From Solidesulfovibrio alcoholivorans DSM 5433 (GTDB taxonomy: Bacteria; Desulfobacterota; Desulfovibrionia; Desulfovibrionales; Desulfovibrionaceae), in NCBI RefSeq assembly GCF_000702665.1, contig NZ_JNJA01000001.1:62001-126000 (forward strand): a DNA stretch of 64,000 nucleotides, in the 5' to 3' direction. The notes under the pieces were generated by a model. It did not search any database. It was given only the letters and a program-made list of their open reading frames with translations, and had not been told where the DNA came from. Positions 1-8,480 of the stretch are shown here, piece after piece; within the stretch, counting starts at the first letter, position 1, and every line of letters starts with the position of its first letter. A program made the position numbers and the translations under genes.

Positions 1-452
1 CAGTGGCGCACGCAGAAGCGGTCCAGGGCGTGGTAGATCCTGTTGAGCACGGGATTGGCGAAGCGCCCGGGCATCCAGTCGATGGTGTAGAAGACCACCC
101 GGTCGATCAGGCCGCATTTCTTGAGCGCAATGGCCACCACGGCATTGAGCGGATCGCAGGCCACGCAGTCGTTGTAGCGCCCGCCGAGCAGGAAGAAAAA
201 GACCAGCGAGCACAGCGCGTCCTTGACGTAGGTCAGCAGGTTGGGCAGGGCCCAGCCGATGCGGCGCTTGTCCATGGCCAGCTTTCCGCCCACGTACTTG
301 CGCGCCAGGGAGCGGCGGTCGGAGCAGTAGTGGAACGGGTGGTAGATGACGCCCAGCACGTCGCTGCGGTGGCGCAGGTAGTTTTCCAGGGCTTCCGAGG
401 GGCCGGCCAGATCGGTGATGTGGCTTATAAGGAGTGCTTTGGCAAAGCGCAT
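1..452 (-). CDS. Glycosyltransferase, N-terminal part (runs off window)
   Basis: The reverse strand encodes about 150 residues starting MRFAKALLISHITDLAGPSE, preceded by a GGATCG-type ribosome site, and the frame stays open to the window edge. The segment holds a hydrophobic stretch (about residues 80-93), then ALKKCGLIDRVVFYTIDWMP, the usual layout of the N-terminal Rossmann half of a GT4-like transferase: a conduit past the acceptor site, then a donor-side strand. I infer a glycosyltransferase acting at the membrane. The C-terminal nucleotide-sugar domain is outside the window, so the donor cannot be judged. It diverges from the MEMO gene with about 170 bp between them. Confidence 0.55.
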   Translation of the reverse strand, partial: MRFAKALLISHITDLAGPSEALENYLRHRSDVLGVIYHPFHYCSDRRSLARKYVGGKLAMDKRRIGWALPNLLTYVKDALCSLVFFFLLGGRYNDCVACDPLNAVVAIALKKCGLIDRVVFYTIDWMPGRFANPVLNRIYHALDRFCVRH

Positions 453-625
453 GGCGATCCTGTGCGGTCTTTTACGAGGATGGGCCGGCGACGGAGCCGG
501 TCGGGGCTTGAGGTAGCCGTATCGCCCGGGGAAATCAAGGCGGGCCTCGGCGCGCGGCCATGCGGCGTTGCCAAGGGTCGCGGCCTGGGCTAGCCTCGGT
601 AAACTCCGGGAGAAGGAAGCACCGC

Positions 626-1846
626 ATGGAACACCCTCGGGCCAGACACGACCTTGAATTCATTCCCTTCGACCACGAGGGCCGGCAGATGATCCTCGTG
701 CGCGACCGGCTGGGGCTCGTGCCCTACGGCACGGGCATACCGCCCGGGCTGTTGCCGATCCTCGCGCTCATGGACGGCCTGCGTTCCTTAGGCGACCTGG
801 CCCGGGAGATCACGGCGCTTCAGGGCGGACGCAGCGTCTCGCGCGAGGACATCCTCGCCGTCCTGGCCGAGCTGGACCAGGCGGGGCTGCTCGACACCGA
901 ACGCTACCGCGCCGCCAAGGCGCAGGCCGCGGCGGATTTCGCCGCCAAGCCCGTGCGCGAGGCCGTGTTCGCCGGCCAGGCCTATCCCGACACCCGGGCG
1001 CTGCTCGCCCCCTACCTCGACGCCATCCTGGCCCTCGCGCCGCAGGCCCCTCCCGCCCTGCCCGCGGGCGCGCGCCTGCTCGGCATCATCGCCCCGCACA
1101 TCGACCCCGAAGCGGGCAAGACCGCCTACGGCGCGGCCTACGCCCCCCTGCGCGGGCTTGCGCCGAAGCGCGTGGTGGTGCTCGGCGTCGGGCATCAAAT
1201 CATACGGGGCCTCTACTGTCTGACGGACAAATCGTACGCCACGCCGCTCGGCGACGTGCCCGCCGACGCGACGGCCGTGGCCCGGCTCAAGGCGGCGGGC
1301 GGCGCGGCCGTCGATCCCGGCGACCTCCAGCACCGCGACGAGCACTCCGTGGAGTTCCAGGCCGTGTTCTTGCGCCATCTGTTTGGGGAAACAGACTTTT
1401 CGCTGGTGCCGGTGCTGTGCGGCTCGCCGCTCGGGGCGCTCTCCGGCAACGCTTCCCGCGCGGCGTTCCTGGAACTGGCCGGCCCGTTCCTGGAAACGCT
1501 CAAGGAACTCGCGGCCGCGCCGGACACCCTGGTCGTGGCCGGGGTGGATTTCTGCCACATCGGCCCGAAATTCGGCCATGACAAGCCGGCGCAGTTGCTC
1601 GAGGACGCGGCCACGGCCCACGACGCGGCCCTGCTCGACGCCCTGGGCAAAGGCGACGCCGAAGCCTTCTGGGCCGAATCGGCGCGGGTAAAGGACCGCT
1701 TCAACGTCTGCGGCCTCACCGCGTTGGCCACCCTGGCCGAAATCCTGCCGCCGTCGGACATGACGGTCCTTTGCCGCGACATCATGCGCGAAAAAGAAAC
1801 CGCCTCGGCCGTGACCTTCGCCGCGGCCGCCGTGACCGCCCGATGA
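626..1846 (+). CDS. MEMO-family protein (AmmeMemoRadiSam system protein B type)
   Basis: A 406-residue protein. I start it at MEHPRARHDL because AGAAGGAAG precedes that ATG; an in-frame upstream ATG at 560 lacks a ribosome site. Residues 1-110 form a helical N-terminal extension. Residues about 120-400 are the MEMO fold, related to extradiol dioxygenases, with LLGIIAPHID, VVVLGVGHQ, EHSVEFQ and AGVDFCHIGPKFGHD supplying the conserved His/Asp positions of the putative metal site. MEMO proteins often sit beside an AMMECR1 protein and a radical SAM enzyme. Here the partner is the downstream gene, which overlaps by ATGA, so the two are probably translated together. The biochemical role of bacterial MEMO proteins is not established. 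Confidence 0.85.
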   Translation: MEHPRARHDLEFIPFDHEGRQMILVRDRLGLVPYGTGIPPGLLPILALMDGLRSLGDLAREITALQGGRSVSREDILAVLAELDQAGLLDTERYRAAKAQAAADFAAKPVREAVFAGQAYPDTRALLAPYLDAILALAPQAPPALPAGARLLGIIAPHIDPEAGKTAYGAAYAPLRGLAPKRVVVLGVGHQIIRGLYCLTDKSYATPLGDVPADATAVARLKAAGGAAVDPGDLQHRDEHSVEFQAVFLRHLFGETDFSLVPVLCGSPLGALSGNASRAAFLELAGPFLETLKELAAAPDTLVVAGVDFCHIGPKFGHDKPAQLLEDAATAHDAALLDALGKGDAEAFWAESARVKDRFNVCGLTALATLAEILPPSDMTVLCRDIMREKETASAVTFAAAAVTAR

Positions 1847-2961
1847 CCCGTACGCCGCTTATCCTCGACCGCCTCCACGTCGAGGCCTCCTCGCGCAGCC
1901 GGGCCGAAACCGGCTTCACCATCCACGCCGGCCACAAGAAACACTGGCTCGACCACGACCTGCCGCTCATGCTTTTCAAGAAAGCGCTGGCCGCCATCGA
2001 CGCCGTGGCCGAAGTGCGCTTCCACGGCTGGGGCGACCCCCTGGCCAATCCCGACATCATGGCCATGCTCGCGGCCGCCCGGAAAAAAGGCGCGACAACC
2101 GTCCTCGTCACCGACGCCGGCCGCCTGGGCGACGCCCAGGCCAACGCCCTGGTGCGCGACGGCCTGGACGCCGTGGTCTTCCCCCTGGCCGGCCTGTCCG
2201 AGGAAACCAACTTCCGCCGGCGCGGCACCAGCCTCTACGCCGTGCTCGCCGCCATCGACCGCATCAACACCGTGCGCGCCGTACACGAAACCGCCGCGCC
2301 GGAAATTCGCGTGCGCTACACCCTGACCCGCACCGGCCTCGCCGCCGGCGAACTGGAACAACTCCCCCGCTTCCTCGAAGGCCTCGGCGTCGCGCGCGCC
2401 AAGCTGCGGCCGCTGTCCTACGCCACAAGCCCGCAAACCGAATACGACGTCCTCGTTCCCAAGGACCAGGAGAGCTTCGACGCCGTGGCCGCAGCCATGC
2501 GCGCCGCCACCCGCGAAGCCGCGCAACGCGGCATCACCCTGGACTGCAAGCTCGTCCACGGCGGCGTCGCGCGCTTCCACTGCCCCGACGACCCGGGCTC
2601 GAGCCTCTTCCTGGCAGCGGACGGAGCCATAAGCCCCTGCCCCCTGCGCAATGTCCCTCTGCCCGACCCCGCCAGCTACCGCTTCCACGGCCACGACATC
2701 CCCTTCCCCCGCGACGTGCGCGGCAACCTCCACACCACCCCGCTGCCCGCCATCTGGAACGCGCCCGACTACCGCGACTTCCGCTACGCCCACGACACCG
2801 ACACCGCCCCGGCCGGCTGCGCCGGCTGCTGGCGGTCGTTCCTGGTGACGGTGAAGGCGGAGGGTGGGGTTGAGGAGGAGAGGCATGGACAAGGGCAGGG
2901 GAAAGGGACGGGAGAGAAAGAGGTGAAAGGCGAAGAGGCCTCCGGCGGCCGGGGGGCATGA
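1843..2961 (+). CDS. Radical-SAM-like protein lacking the CxxxCxxC motif
   Basis: A 372-residue protein that overlaps the MEMO gene by ATGA. Its layout follows radical SAM/SPASM enzymes: LILDRLHVEAS at the first strand, VRFHGWGDPLANPDI (about 58-72) in the position of the usual GGEP block, and later cysteines in ISPCPLRN and GCAGCWRSF resembling a SPASM-type auxiliary region. Where CxxxCxxC should be, residues 16-27 read SSRSRAETGFTI with no cysteine. The SAM-binding cluster therefore cannot form in the usual way, and the protein is either a pseudoenzyme or a scaffold. The last 35 or so residues are charged, low complexity and run into a dispersed repeat, so the ancestral stop was probably earlier. 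The fold assignment is firm; the function is unknown. Confidence 0.7.
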   Translation: MTRTPLILDRLHVEASSRSRAETGFTIHAGHKKHWLDHDLPLMLFKKALAAIDAVAEVRFHGWGDPLANPDIMAMLAAARKKGATTVLVTDAGRLGDAQANALVRDGLDAVVFPLAGLSEETNFRRRGTSLYAVLAAIDRINTVRAVHETAAPEIRVRYTLTRTGLAAGELEQLPRFLEGLGVARAKLRPLSYATSPQTEYDVLVPKDQESFDAVAAAMRAATREAAQRGITLDCKLVHGGVARFHCPDDPGSSLFLAADGAISPCPLRNVPLPDPASYRFHGHDIPFPRDVRGNLHTTPLPAIWNAPDYRDFRYAHDTDTAPAGCAGCWRSFLVTVKAEGGVEEERHGQGQGKGTGEKEVKGEEASGGRGA

Positions 2962-2986
2962 TGCCCCCCGGACCCCCTCGACGGGG
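2938..2986 (+). repeat. REP-like dispersed repeat, copy 1
   Basis: GCCTCCGGCGGCC, then the palindrome GGGGGGCATGATGCCCCCC, then GGACCCCC and ACGGGG, preceded by a purine tract. The stop codon of the radical-SAM-like gene lies inside the palindrome. Confidence 0.8.
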
Positions 2987-3270
2987 ACGGATGGCAGAGA
3001 AGCGGGAACGTCGGACGGCGTTGCGTCGGACCATGTGGTCGCGGAATTCGTCCGGGCGACGCAGGCCGCAAAGCCGGCCAGCACGCCCGGCCAAGTTCCG
3101 CGACCACGGACGCCAGCGGCGAAGCGCCGCATTTTAAGAGAGATGGGGTAAAACCTGGGCTGCCCTTCTCCCCCCTTGAAGAGTTTTTCGGGAAAGGAGG
3201 GAATGCGGGGGAGGGAACCCCCTTTTTACAAAAAGGGGGTTCCCTCCCCCGCATTCCACGCTTCTACCCC
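2962..3270. other. Convergent intergenic region
   Basis: About 310 bp between convergent genes. It holds the end of repeat copy 1, a 12-bp inverted repeat (GTGGTCGCGGAA at 3035-3046 against TTCCGCGACCAC at 3094-3105) and the large hairpin at 3200-3257. I see no gene. Confidence 0.6.
3200..3257. terminator. Perfect 28-bp inverted repeat, probable bidirectional terminator
   Basis: Arms 3200-3227 and 3230-3257 are exact reverse complements over 28 bp with a 2-nt centre. Each arm ends in CCCCCTTTTT or AAAAAGGGGG at the tip. The hairpin sits just past the stop of the minus-strand envelope operon and faces the end of the plus-strand pair, where a two-way terminator is expected. The U-run lies inside the stem rather than after it, so the mode of termination is not certain. 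Confidence 0.7.
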
Positions 3271-4257
3271 TTAAAAGGGGTTGATCTCCTGGGTGCGGGT
3301 GTAGTGCTGGTAGCCGACGTTCGCGCCCAGGCGCAGCCCGACGCCGAAGCGGATCGGGGCCAGGGTGATGTTGTCGGAGCGCTGGTAGTTCATGCCGAAG
3401 CCGCCCAGGACATAGGCGCTGCCGTCCACGCCCGGGAAGCGCTGAAAGATCTCGTTGGGATGGGTGGTGCCGTAGACCAGGGTGAACACCCGGACCGCGT
3501 TGACCCCGAGATCGATCCCCAGCGACGGGCTCTGCCAATACACGGGAATGGGCTTTTGGCCCTTGAGGTAGAGCGTGCCCGAGCCGTAGCGCAGGCCGAC
3601 CACGAGCGCGCCGCCGGCCTCGCTGCCCTTGATGAATCCCGTGGGCTGGCCGAGGTCGTGGAAGGCCCGTGCCACCATTTCCGCCAATCCGCGCGACCCG
3701 CTGTCGAAAAAGCCCATCACTTCACGGTTGACCTCATCCCGGTTGTAGGTCTGTTCCCTGCTGGGCGGCGGAGGCGGGGGCGGAGGCGGAGGCGAAACGC
3801 TGGTCTGGCCATTGATCGGCGTGCTGCCGGGAGGCGGCGGCATGGAGCCCTGCCCGGGCGGCGGAGGCGGAGGCGTATAGCCCTGGCCGCCGGTCGCTGG
3901 GGGCGGGGGTGGTGGAGGCGGCGTGCCGGCGGGCTGGCCGTTGATGGGCGTGCTGCCATGGGAAGCCGGCGGCGGGGATGCCGGTTGTTGTTGCTGCCCG
4001 CCGACGGGCACGGACGTCGGCGCGGGCGCGGCGGGCGTCTGGGCGGGCATGGGCGCGGGCGACACCGTGGCCGCGCCGGGCTGCGCTGCGGGCGCGGGAG
4101 CCGGATCGGCCGGCGTGGCCGCCGGGGCGGGCTTGTGCGACGCCGCGGGCGAATCGCTCAGGCTGCGTTCCTTGAGATCGGACTGGGCCCGGGCGGGTGG
4201 TCCCGAAGCAAGGGACAACGCGAGGGCCAGGAGGCAGGTGACGGCAAAGCGTGTCAT
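3271..4257 (-). CDS. Exported DUF1134/EipA-like envelope protein with poly-proline linker
   Basis: A 328-residue protein with a signal peptide (MTRFAVTCLLALALSLASG, cleavage near ARAQ). A low-complexity Ala/Pro region (about 30-165) follows, with runs of eight to ten prolines and three near-copies of a STPINGQ motif. The C-terminal domain (about 168-328: YNRDEVNREVMGFF, GLRYGSGTLY, GIDLGVNAVRVFTLVYG) matches the DUF1134 family, whose Brucella member EipA is periplasmic and needed for envelope integrity. The start is supported by GGAGGACC and overlaps the stop of the SGNH gene by 4 bp. As the last gene of a three-gene minus-strand operon it ends at the strong hairpin. I infer a periplasmic envelope-maintenance role. 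Confidence 0.8.
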   Translation of the reverse strand: MTRFAVTCLLALALSLASGPPARAQSDLKERSLSDSPAASHKPAPAATPADPAPAPAAQPGAATVSPAPMPAQTPAAPAPTSVPVGGQQQQPASPPPASHGSTPINGQPAGTPPPPPPPPATGGQGYTPPPPPPGQGSMPPPPGSTPINGQTSVSPPPPPPPPPPSREQTYNRDEVNREVMGFFDSGSRGLAEMVARAFHDLGQPTGFIKGSEAGGALVVGLRYGSGTLYLKGQKPIPVYWQSPSLGIDLGVNAVRVFTLVYGTTHPNEIFQRFPGVDGSAYVLGGFGMNYQRSDNITLAPIRFGVGLRLGANVGYQHYTRTQEINPF

Positions 4258-5339
4258 TGCGGTCCTCCGTCGTTTGCGGTTTTGGGGAGGGAAAGCCGGG
4301 CGCGGATGGCCGGCAGCATGGCCGCCGCGATGCCTTCGCGGCCGGCGTCGGTGTTGTGGACTCCGTCGGCGGTGTAGGCCGGGGCGTTACGGCCGCACAG
4401 CGCCTCGCGCAGGTTGACGAAATACGGTTTGCCGGCGAGCCCCCGCTCCAGGGCGGCGTAGACGGTCATGAAGTTCTCGCGCACGTGGGGGAAGGTCTTG
4501 CGCCCGAGGATCGTGTCCTTTTCCTGCGCCGCCACGGCGGCGTCCACGCCGGAGCAGCTCTCGACCCAGTAGAGCGGCTGGAGCGCGAGCAGGAACTTCG
4601 CGCCCTCGGCGGCGCACAGCCGGTTGATGAAGTCGTAGCGTTTGACCGTAAGCTCCACGAAGGCGGCCAGCTCCGGGGAGTTCGGGTCCACGGGCTTGGC
4701 GGTGTAGAGGAGCTTTTGCAGCAGTTCGCGGGTGAACGAGGCGAAGTACGCGGCATTTAAAGGCTTGAGGATGCCGTAGCCGGATTTGTAGTAGCTTTCG
4801 ATGACGCCCTGCACGCGTTCGCGTCCTTCGTGGGCGTAGGGCGTTTTTTGCACGGCGAAGTAGTTGGCGTCGTTGGCTCCGTCGTAGAAGACCACGAGGT
4901 CGGGCCGGATGGGAAACTCGATGAACTGTTTTTCCAGGTACTTGGACTCGAGCAGCGAGTTGAAGGAATTGACGCCGAAATTGAAGCAGTTGAACGCGTA
5001 CGGTTTTTCCGTCTCGTTGAGGTTCCTGGCGACGAGGCTCGGGATGGACATGGCGTAGGGCGCGGCGCTGGCGCGCATGGTGGAACCGCCGAAAAACCAG
5101 ATGACCTTGGACAGTTCCGGGTGGTTGTCCACGTATTTCGAGTAGGCCGTGGGCCAGACGCCGTTTTCCATAAGGAAAAGCGCATACGGATCGTAAACGG
5201 CCTTGGGTCCTTCGCGCAGGTTGCCGTAGATAATCCAGTTGGTCGTGGTGATCACGGCGAAAGACAGCGCCTCCACGCACAGCAGGCCGATGACGGCCCA
5301 TTTGACGATTTTCAGTGTCGCCTTGAAGAAGCGTTTCAC
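4254..5339 (-). CDS. Membrane-anchored SGNH/GDSL-type hydrolase
   Basis: A 361-residue protein starting at GTG (an AAGGA site lies about 11 nt upstream). One N-terminal transmembrane helix (about 12-34) anchors a periplasmic domain. SGNH blocks are visible: FFGGSTMRAS (block I Ser), FNFGVNSFNS (block II Gly), DGANDAN (block III Asn), and near the C-terminus ADGVHNTDAG (block V with His). Such proteins deacylate or acylate sugars and peptidoglycan. Lying between the AMIN-domain gene (upstream) and the EipA-like gene (4-bp overlap downstream), it probably acts on cell-wall or surface polymers. The substrate is unknown. Confidence 0.75.
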   Translation of the reverse strand: MKRFFKATLKIVKWAVIGLLCVEALSFAVITTTNWIIYGNLREGPKAVYDPYALFLMENGVWPTAYSKYVDNHPELSKVIWFFGGSTMRASAAPYAMSIPSLVARNLNETEKPYAFNCFNFGVNSFNSLLESKYLEKQFIEFPIRPDLVVFYDGANDANYFAVQKTPYAHEGRERVQGVIESYYKSGYGILKPLNAAYFASFTRELLQKLLYTAKPVDPNSPELAAFVELTVKRYDFINRLCAAEGAKFLLALQPLYWVESCSGVDAAVAAQEKDTILGRKTFPHVRENFMTVYAALERGLAGKPYFVNLREALCGRNAPAYTADGVHNTDAGREGIAAAMLPAIRARLSLPKTANDGGPQ

Positions 5340-5369
5340 CGCGAGTCGATCCTTTGCGGCCCGTGTGGG

Positions 5370-6512
5370 CTATTTGGGAATGCGCATGGCCACGCCTTCG
5401 GGCACGCGTTCGGCCGTGGGCGCGCCGCGCAGCCGGGCCGTCGCGTCCGGGGCCATGTCGAGGACCACGCGGAACTTGTCCGGATGCGTGCCCACGCGGA
5501 TGTGGCGGATAAACGCGTTGCCCGTGTCGCTTGCCCCGGGGCCTACGTACTTCCAGGACCCGGCGACATCGAGCACCAGCCGGGGCGGATTGGTCAGAAA
5601 CATCTTGGTAAAGCTCGCGGGCGGCTTGCTCGTGTAGACGACGAGCTGGTATTCGCCGGGTTTTTCCTCGGCCACGACGCGGATCACGGTGCCCGAGGCG
5701 GCAGTCTGTTTGGCTGCGGCGGCCTGGGTCTTGGCCATGAGCGCCTTGGGTTCCGGCTTGGCCTGCGCCTTGGCCTGGGATTTCGGGGCGGGCGCGGCGG
5801 CGGGTTCCGTCGCGGCCGGCTTGGCGGCGACGGGTTCGGGTTGTTTGGCGGCCTTGGCCTTGCCTTTGCCCTTGGCCGGGACGGGTTGGGGCACGGACGC
5901 GACGTCCGTGGCGGCGGACGTTTCCGCCGGGGCCGGCGTCTCCGTCGCGGCCGGCTCCGTGGTGACGGAGGGCGGCGCGGGCGCGGGGGCCGGTTCGGCC
6001 GGGGCCGTGACGGGAACGGCCTGCGACCCGTGGGGCGCGGCCTTGCCCGACGGCTTGCCGGACGTGCCCTTGGCCGGCGTATCGCCGGTGATTTCCGCGA
6101 ACATCTTTTCCAGGGTCTCGTCGCCCGGGGCTGCGGCCCGGGGCGCGGGCTTGGCGGACGAAGGCGCGGACGCAGCCGGCGCGACCGTATCCGCCACGGG
6201 CGCGGCGGCGCTTGCCGGTACGGCCGGGGCCGGGGAAACCGTCGCCGGCACGGACGGCGTCGGCGTGGCGGCGGACGGCGCGGCGGCAACGGGTGCGCCC
6301 GGGGCCGAGGACTGGGCCGGCGCGCCGACCGGGGCCAGGACGGCGGGCACGGGCGCGGCGGCCGTGGGCGCGGGGGGAACCGCCGCGACCGGCGTTGTCG
6401 CGCCACCCGAGAAAAGGCCCGGCCGTTTGAGGATGGCAAGGCCCAGCACCACGGTTGCGGCCAGCGCAACCGCGCCGATGATGATCATTTTATCGCCGCG
6501 CGTCAGTGCCAT
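5370..6512 (-). CDS. AMIN-domain envelope protein with long Ala/Pro linker
   Basis: A 380-residue protein. I start it at MALTRGDKMI because AGGAGAG lies 6 nt upstream; the longer in-frame start lacks a site. A single N-terminal transmembrane helix (about 9-27) is followed by about 250 residues of Ala/Pro/Thr/Lys-rich linker. A C-terminal AMIN-type domain (about 276-380: VIRVVAEEKPGEYQLVVYTS, LVLDVAGSWKYVG, RVVLDMAPDA) closes the protein. AMIN domains bind peptidoglycan or localise cell-wall amidases and secretins. The linker length would let the domain reach across the periplasm. It is the first gene of the operon with the SGNH and EipA-like genes. Confidence 0.75.
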   Translation of the reverse strand: MALTRGDKMIIIGAVALAATVVLGLAILKRPGLFSGGATTPVAAVPPAPTAAAPVPAVLAPVGAPAQSSAPGAPVAAAPSAATPTPSVPATVSPAPAVPASAAAPVADTVAPAASAPSSAKPAPRAAAPGDETLEKMFAEITGDTPAKGTSGKPSGKAAPHGSQAVPVTAPAEPAPAPAPPSVTTEPAATETPAPAETSAATDVASVPQPVPAKGKGKAKAAKQPEPVAAKPAATEPAAAPAPKSQAKAQAKPEPKALMAKTQAAAAKQTAASGTVIRVVAEEKPGEYQLVVYTSKPPASFTKMFLTNPPRLVLDVAGSWKYVGPGASDTGNAFIRHIRVGTHPDKFRVVLDMAPDATARLRGAPTAERVPEGVAMRIPK

Positions 6513-6689
6513 GCTATTCTCTCCTGCGTCGCCGCGACGCCTTCGCATCCGGCTTTCGAGCGGCAACGCTACCCGAGCTTGCCGTTTCCCTCAAGGGGCG
6601 GCCCCTGCCCGGCGCTGCCCGCCCGGGGCGGCGGATGCGTTGACAATACGGCGCGTTTTCGTGTTTCGTTTCGGAAACGGGAGGGCCGC

Positions 6690-6926
6690 ATGCAAAACAA
6701 GGTCCGATCCGTGCGGGTGCCGCCGGAAATCGAAACCCTCGACCTCTCAAGCCTCGTCAAGGAGTGCGCGCGGCATCTGCGCGACCTGGAGTCGGCGAGC
6801 CTGCTCTCTTCCCAGGGCAACGCCGAGGCGGCCGAGGCACTGGTGCGCGCGCGGCAGGCCGATCTTGGCCGGCGCGTGGGCAAGCTGGTGTTCGAGGCCG
6901 GCAAACGCGGCCGGGAGAAGAAATGA
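6690..6926 (+). CDS. Small conserved-looking hypothetical protein
   Basis: A 78-residue protein (MQNKVRSVRVPPEIETLDLS to the Lys/Arg-rich end GKRGREKK) with GGGAGG 5 nt before the ATG. It is predicted to be mainly helical, with no signal peptide or membrane helix and a single Cys. It diverges from the AMIN gene, and a second small gene follows 87 bp downstream. The strong ribosome site and typical codon use argue that it is real. I do not recognise a family. Confidence 0.55.
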   Translation: MQNKVRSVRVPPEIETLDLSSLVKECARHLRDLESASLLSSQGNAEAAEALVRARQADLGRRVGKLVFEAGKRGREKK

Positions 6927-7013
6927 ACCGCACCGCCCTTGCGGCCCGCAGCCGGAGGGCGTAGGCCTGCGCCGACCGCCGTTTGCGGGCGCACCCCAGG
7001 GAGGCCGGACGTC

Positions 7014-7559
7014 ATGGCGCGACCGATTCCGTTTATCTTTGTTGTCGGCTGGCTCATTTTGTTAACCAGCGCCCCGGCCCAGGCCGGGGTGACGCTCGAC
7101 GGCGACACCTGCCGCCAGGTGTTCGACAATCCCCGCGCCGAGCACATCGCCTGCCGCACAGGCTTCCGCCTGGACGCGGCCACGCGCGCCCGGCTCGAAT
7201 CCTCCTCCTTCGGCCTCGTATCCGACATTTCCTGCGCCGCGGACCTGACCGCCGACCGCTCCGAGGTCATCAGCCGGGTGCATGCCGGCGGCGACGTGGC
7301 CCTACCCCAGCAGGAGGTGCGCTGCAAGCTCGTTTCCGGCGGCGATCCGCTGCCCGTGCGTTTCCATCTCGCGCCCGTGGTGCGCATCGACAAGAAGACC
7401 AGACGCGCCGTGGACGCGCGTCTCGGCATCCGCGACCTCACGGGCATTCCCGAGCCCCTGGCCACGGCCGTGGCGGAATTCCTCAACGCCGAGCCCACCC
7501 TGCGCAAGAGCCTCGTCCAGGCGGCCAACGAGATCCTGCCGAACCTGCCCCCGCGCTGA
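7014..7559 (+). CDS. Exported hypothetical protein
   Basis: A 181-residue protein beginning MARPIPFIFVVGWLILLTS, with a signal peptide cleaved near APAQAG and AGGGAGG upstream. Four cysteines in the mature part (CRQVF, ACRTG, ISCAADL, RCKLV) could form two periplasmic disulfides. The middle region is beta-rich and ends with a helical C-terminus. No family is recognised. It is convergent with the metallo-hydrolase gene, 16 bp away. Confidence 0.6.
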   Translation: MARPIPFIFVVGWLILLTSAPAQAGVTLDGDTCRQVFDNPRAEHIACRTGFRLDAATRARLESSSFGLVSDISCAADLTADRSEVISRVHAGGDVALPQQEVRCKLVSGGDPLPVRFHLAPVVRIDKKTRRAVDARLGIRDLTGIPEPLATAVAEFLNAEPTLRKSLVQAANEILPNLPPR

Positions 7560-7575
7560 GCGCCTGCCGCCTGCC

Positions 7576-8328
7576 CTACTTGACGCCGATGGGCGCGCCC
7601 GTGGCGAAGGACGGCTCGTGCAGCGGGATGACGATGTCCGCCGCGTCGCGGATGCGCCGCACGATGTCGTAGGCGGCATAGGCGTTGACGCAGGTGCCCG
7701 GCGGAATGACCTCCATCTCGCGGGCCGTCACGGACTTCGGCGGATAGAAGTTCTCCCGGATGACGCAAAAGCCGCTGATGACGGCGGAACCGGCCGGTGT
7801 GTCCACGAACACGGACATGCCGCCTTCGGTATGGGCCGGGGTGTGGACCATGCGCAGCCCGGGCACGATTTCCGTATCCTCGGACAGGGCCACGATCTGC
7901 CCGGCCTCGGCCACGTCCTCGATGTATTCCTCGTTGTAGCGGTAATCCAGCGGATGCGGCTCGCGGGCGTGGGCCAGCTCCTTTTCGTGGACGTAAAACA
8001 GGGCGTTCTCGCACAGGCCGTCGTTTTCGCAGTGGTCGTTGTGCAGGTGCGTGTGCACCACCACGTCGATGTCGGCGGGAGTCAGGCCGAAACGGGCAAG
8101 CGCCGCGGCAAAGGTGTGGATGGGGCCGCCGATGGCCGCCTCCCTCGCCTCGGAGATCACGGGCCGCATCTCCCCGGTGTCCACCAGGATGCGCTTGCCG
8201 CCCCCCTCCAGGTACCAGCCGTAGATGGGAATGGTGTAGGGCTGCCCGTAATCGACCTGATAGGTCATCATGCCCTTGTCGAATTCCTTGGTCCCCAGCA
8301 CCAGGGGATGAATCACGAATGCGCCCAT
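7576..8328 (-). CDS. MBL-fold metallo-hydrolase, AHL-lactonase-like
   Basis: A 250-residue protein started at MGAFVIHPLV, where GGAGG stands 6 nt upstream. The metallo-beta-lactamase signature HTHLHNDH (about 92-99) supplies HxHxDH. Further ligands are HTPAHTEGG (about 160-170) and IVIPLHEPS near the C-terminus. The strand GWYLEGGGKRILVDTG is typical of the lactonase-like branch, which opens lactones such as acyl-homoserine lactones. The real substrate cannot be read from sequence, and no quorum-sensing synthase is nearby. Confidence 0.8.
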   Translation of the reverse strand: MGAFVIHPLVLGTKEFDKGMMTYQVDYGQPYTIPIYGWYLEGGGKRILVDTGEMRPVISEAREAAIGGPIHTFAAALARFGLTPADIDVVVHTHLHNDHCENDGLCENALFYVHEKELAHAREPHPLDYRYNEEYIEDVAEAGQIVALSEDTEIVPGLRMVHTPAHTEGGMSVFVDTPAGSAVISGFCVIRENFYPPKSVTAREMEVIPPGTCVNAYAAYDIVRRIRDAADIVIPLHEPSFATGAPIGVK

Positions 8329-8480
8329 GCGGTCCTCCGCGCGCGGCATCCGGGGAGGATGCCCGTCTTGGCCATGGCCCAAGGGCCGGAAATGCCCCGC
8401 CGCAGCCTGACGCAGTATTGTCCCGCCGCACCCGCTTGGCAACCTGCCCGGGGCGAAAAACGAAACCGCGACACCGAAAG

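Noticed and set aside
1213..3132. Long minus-strand open frame of about 640 codons
   Set aside because: Antisense to the MEMO and radical-SAM-like genes, which have motifs and ribosome sites.
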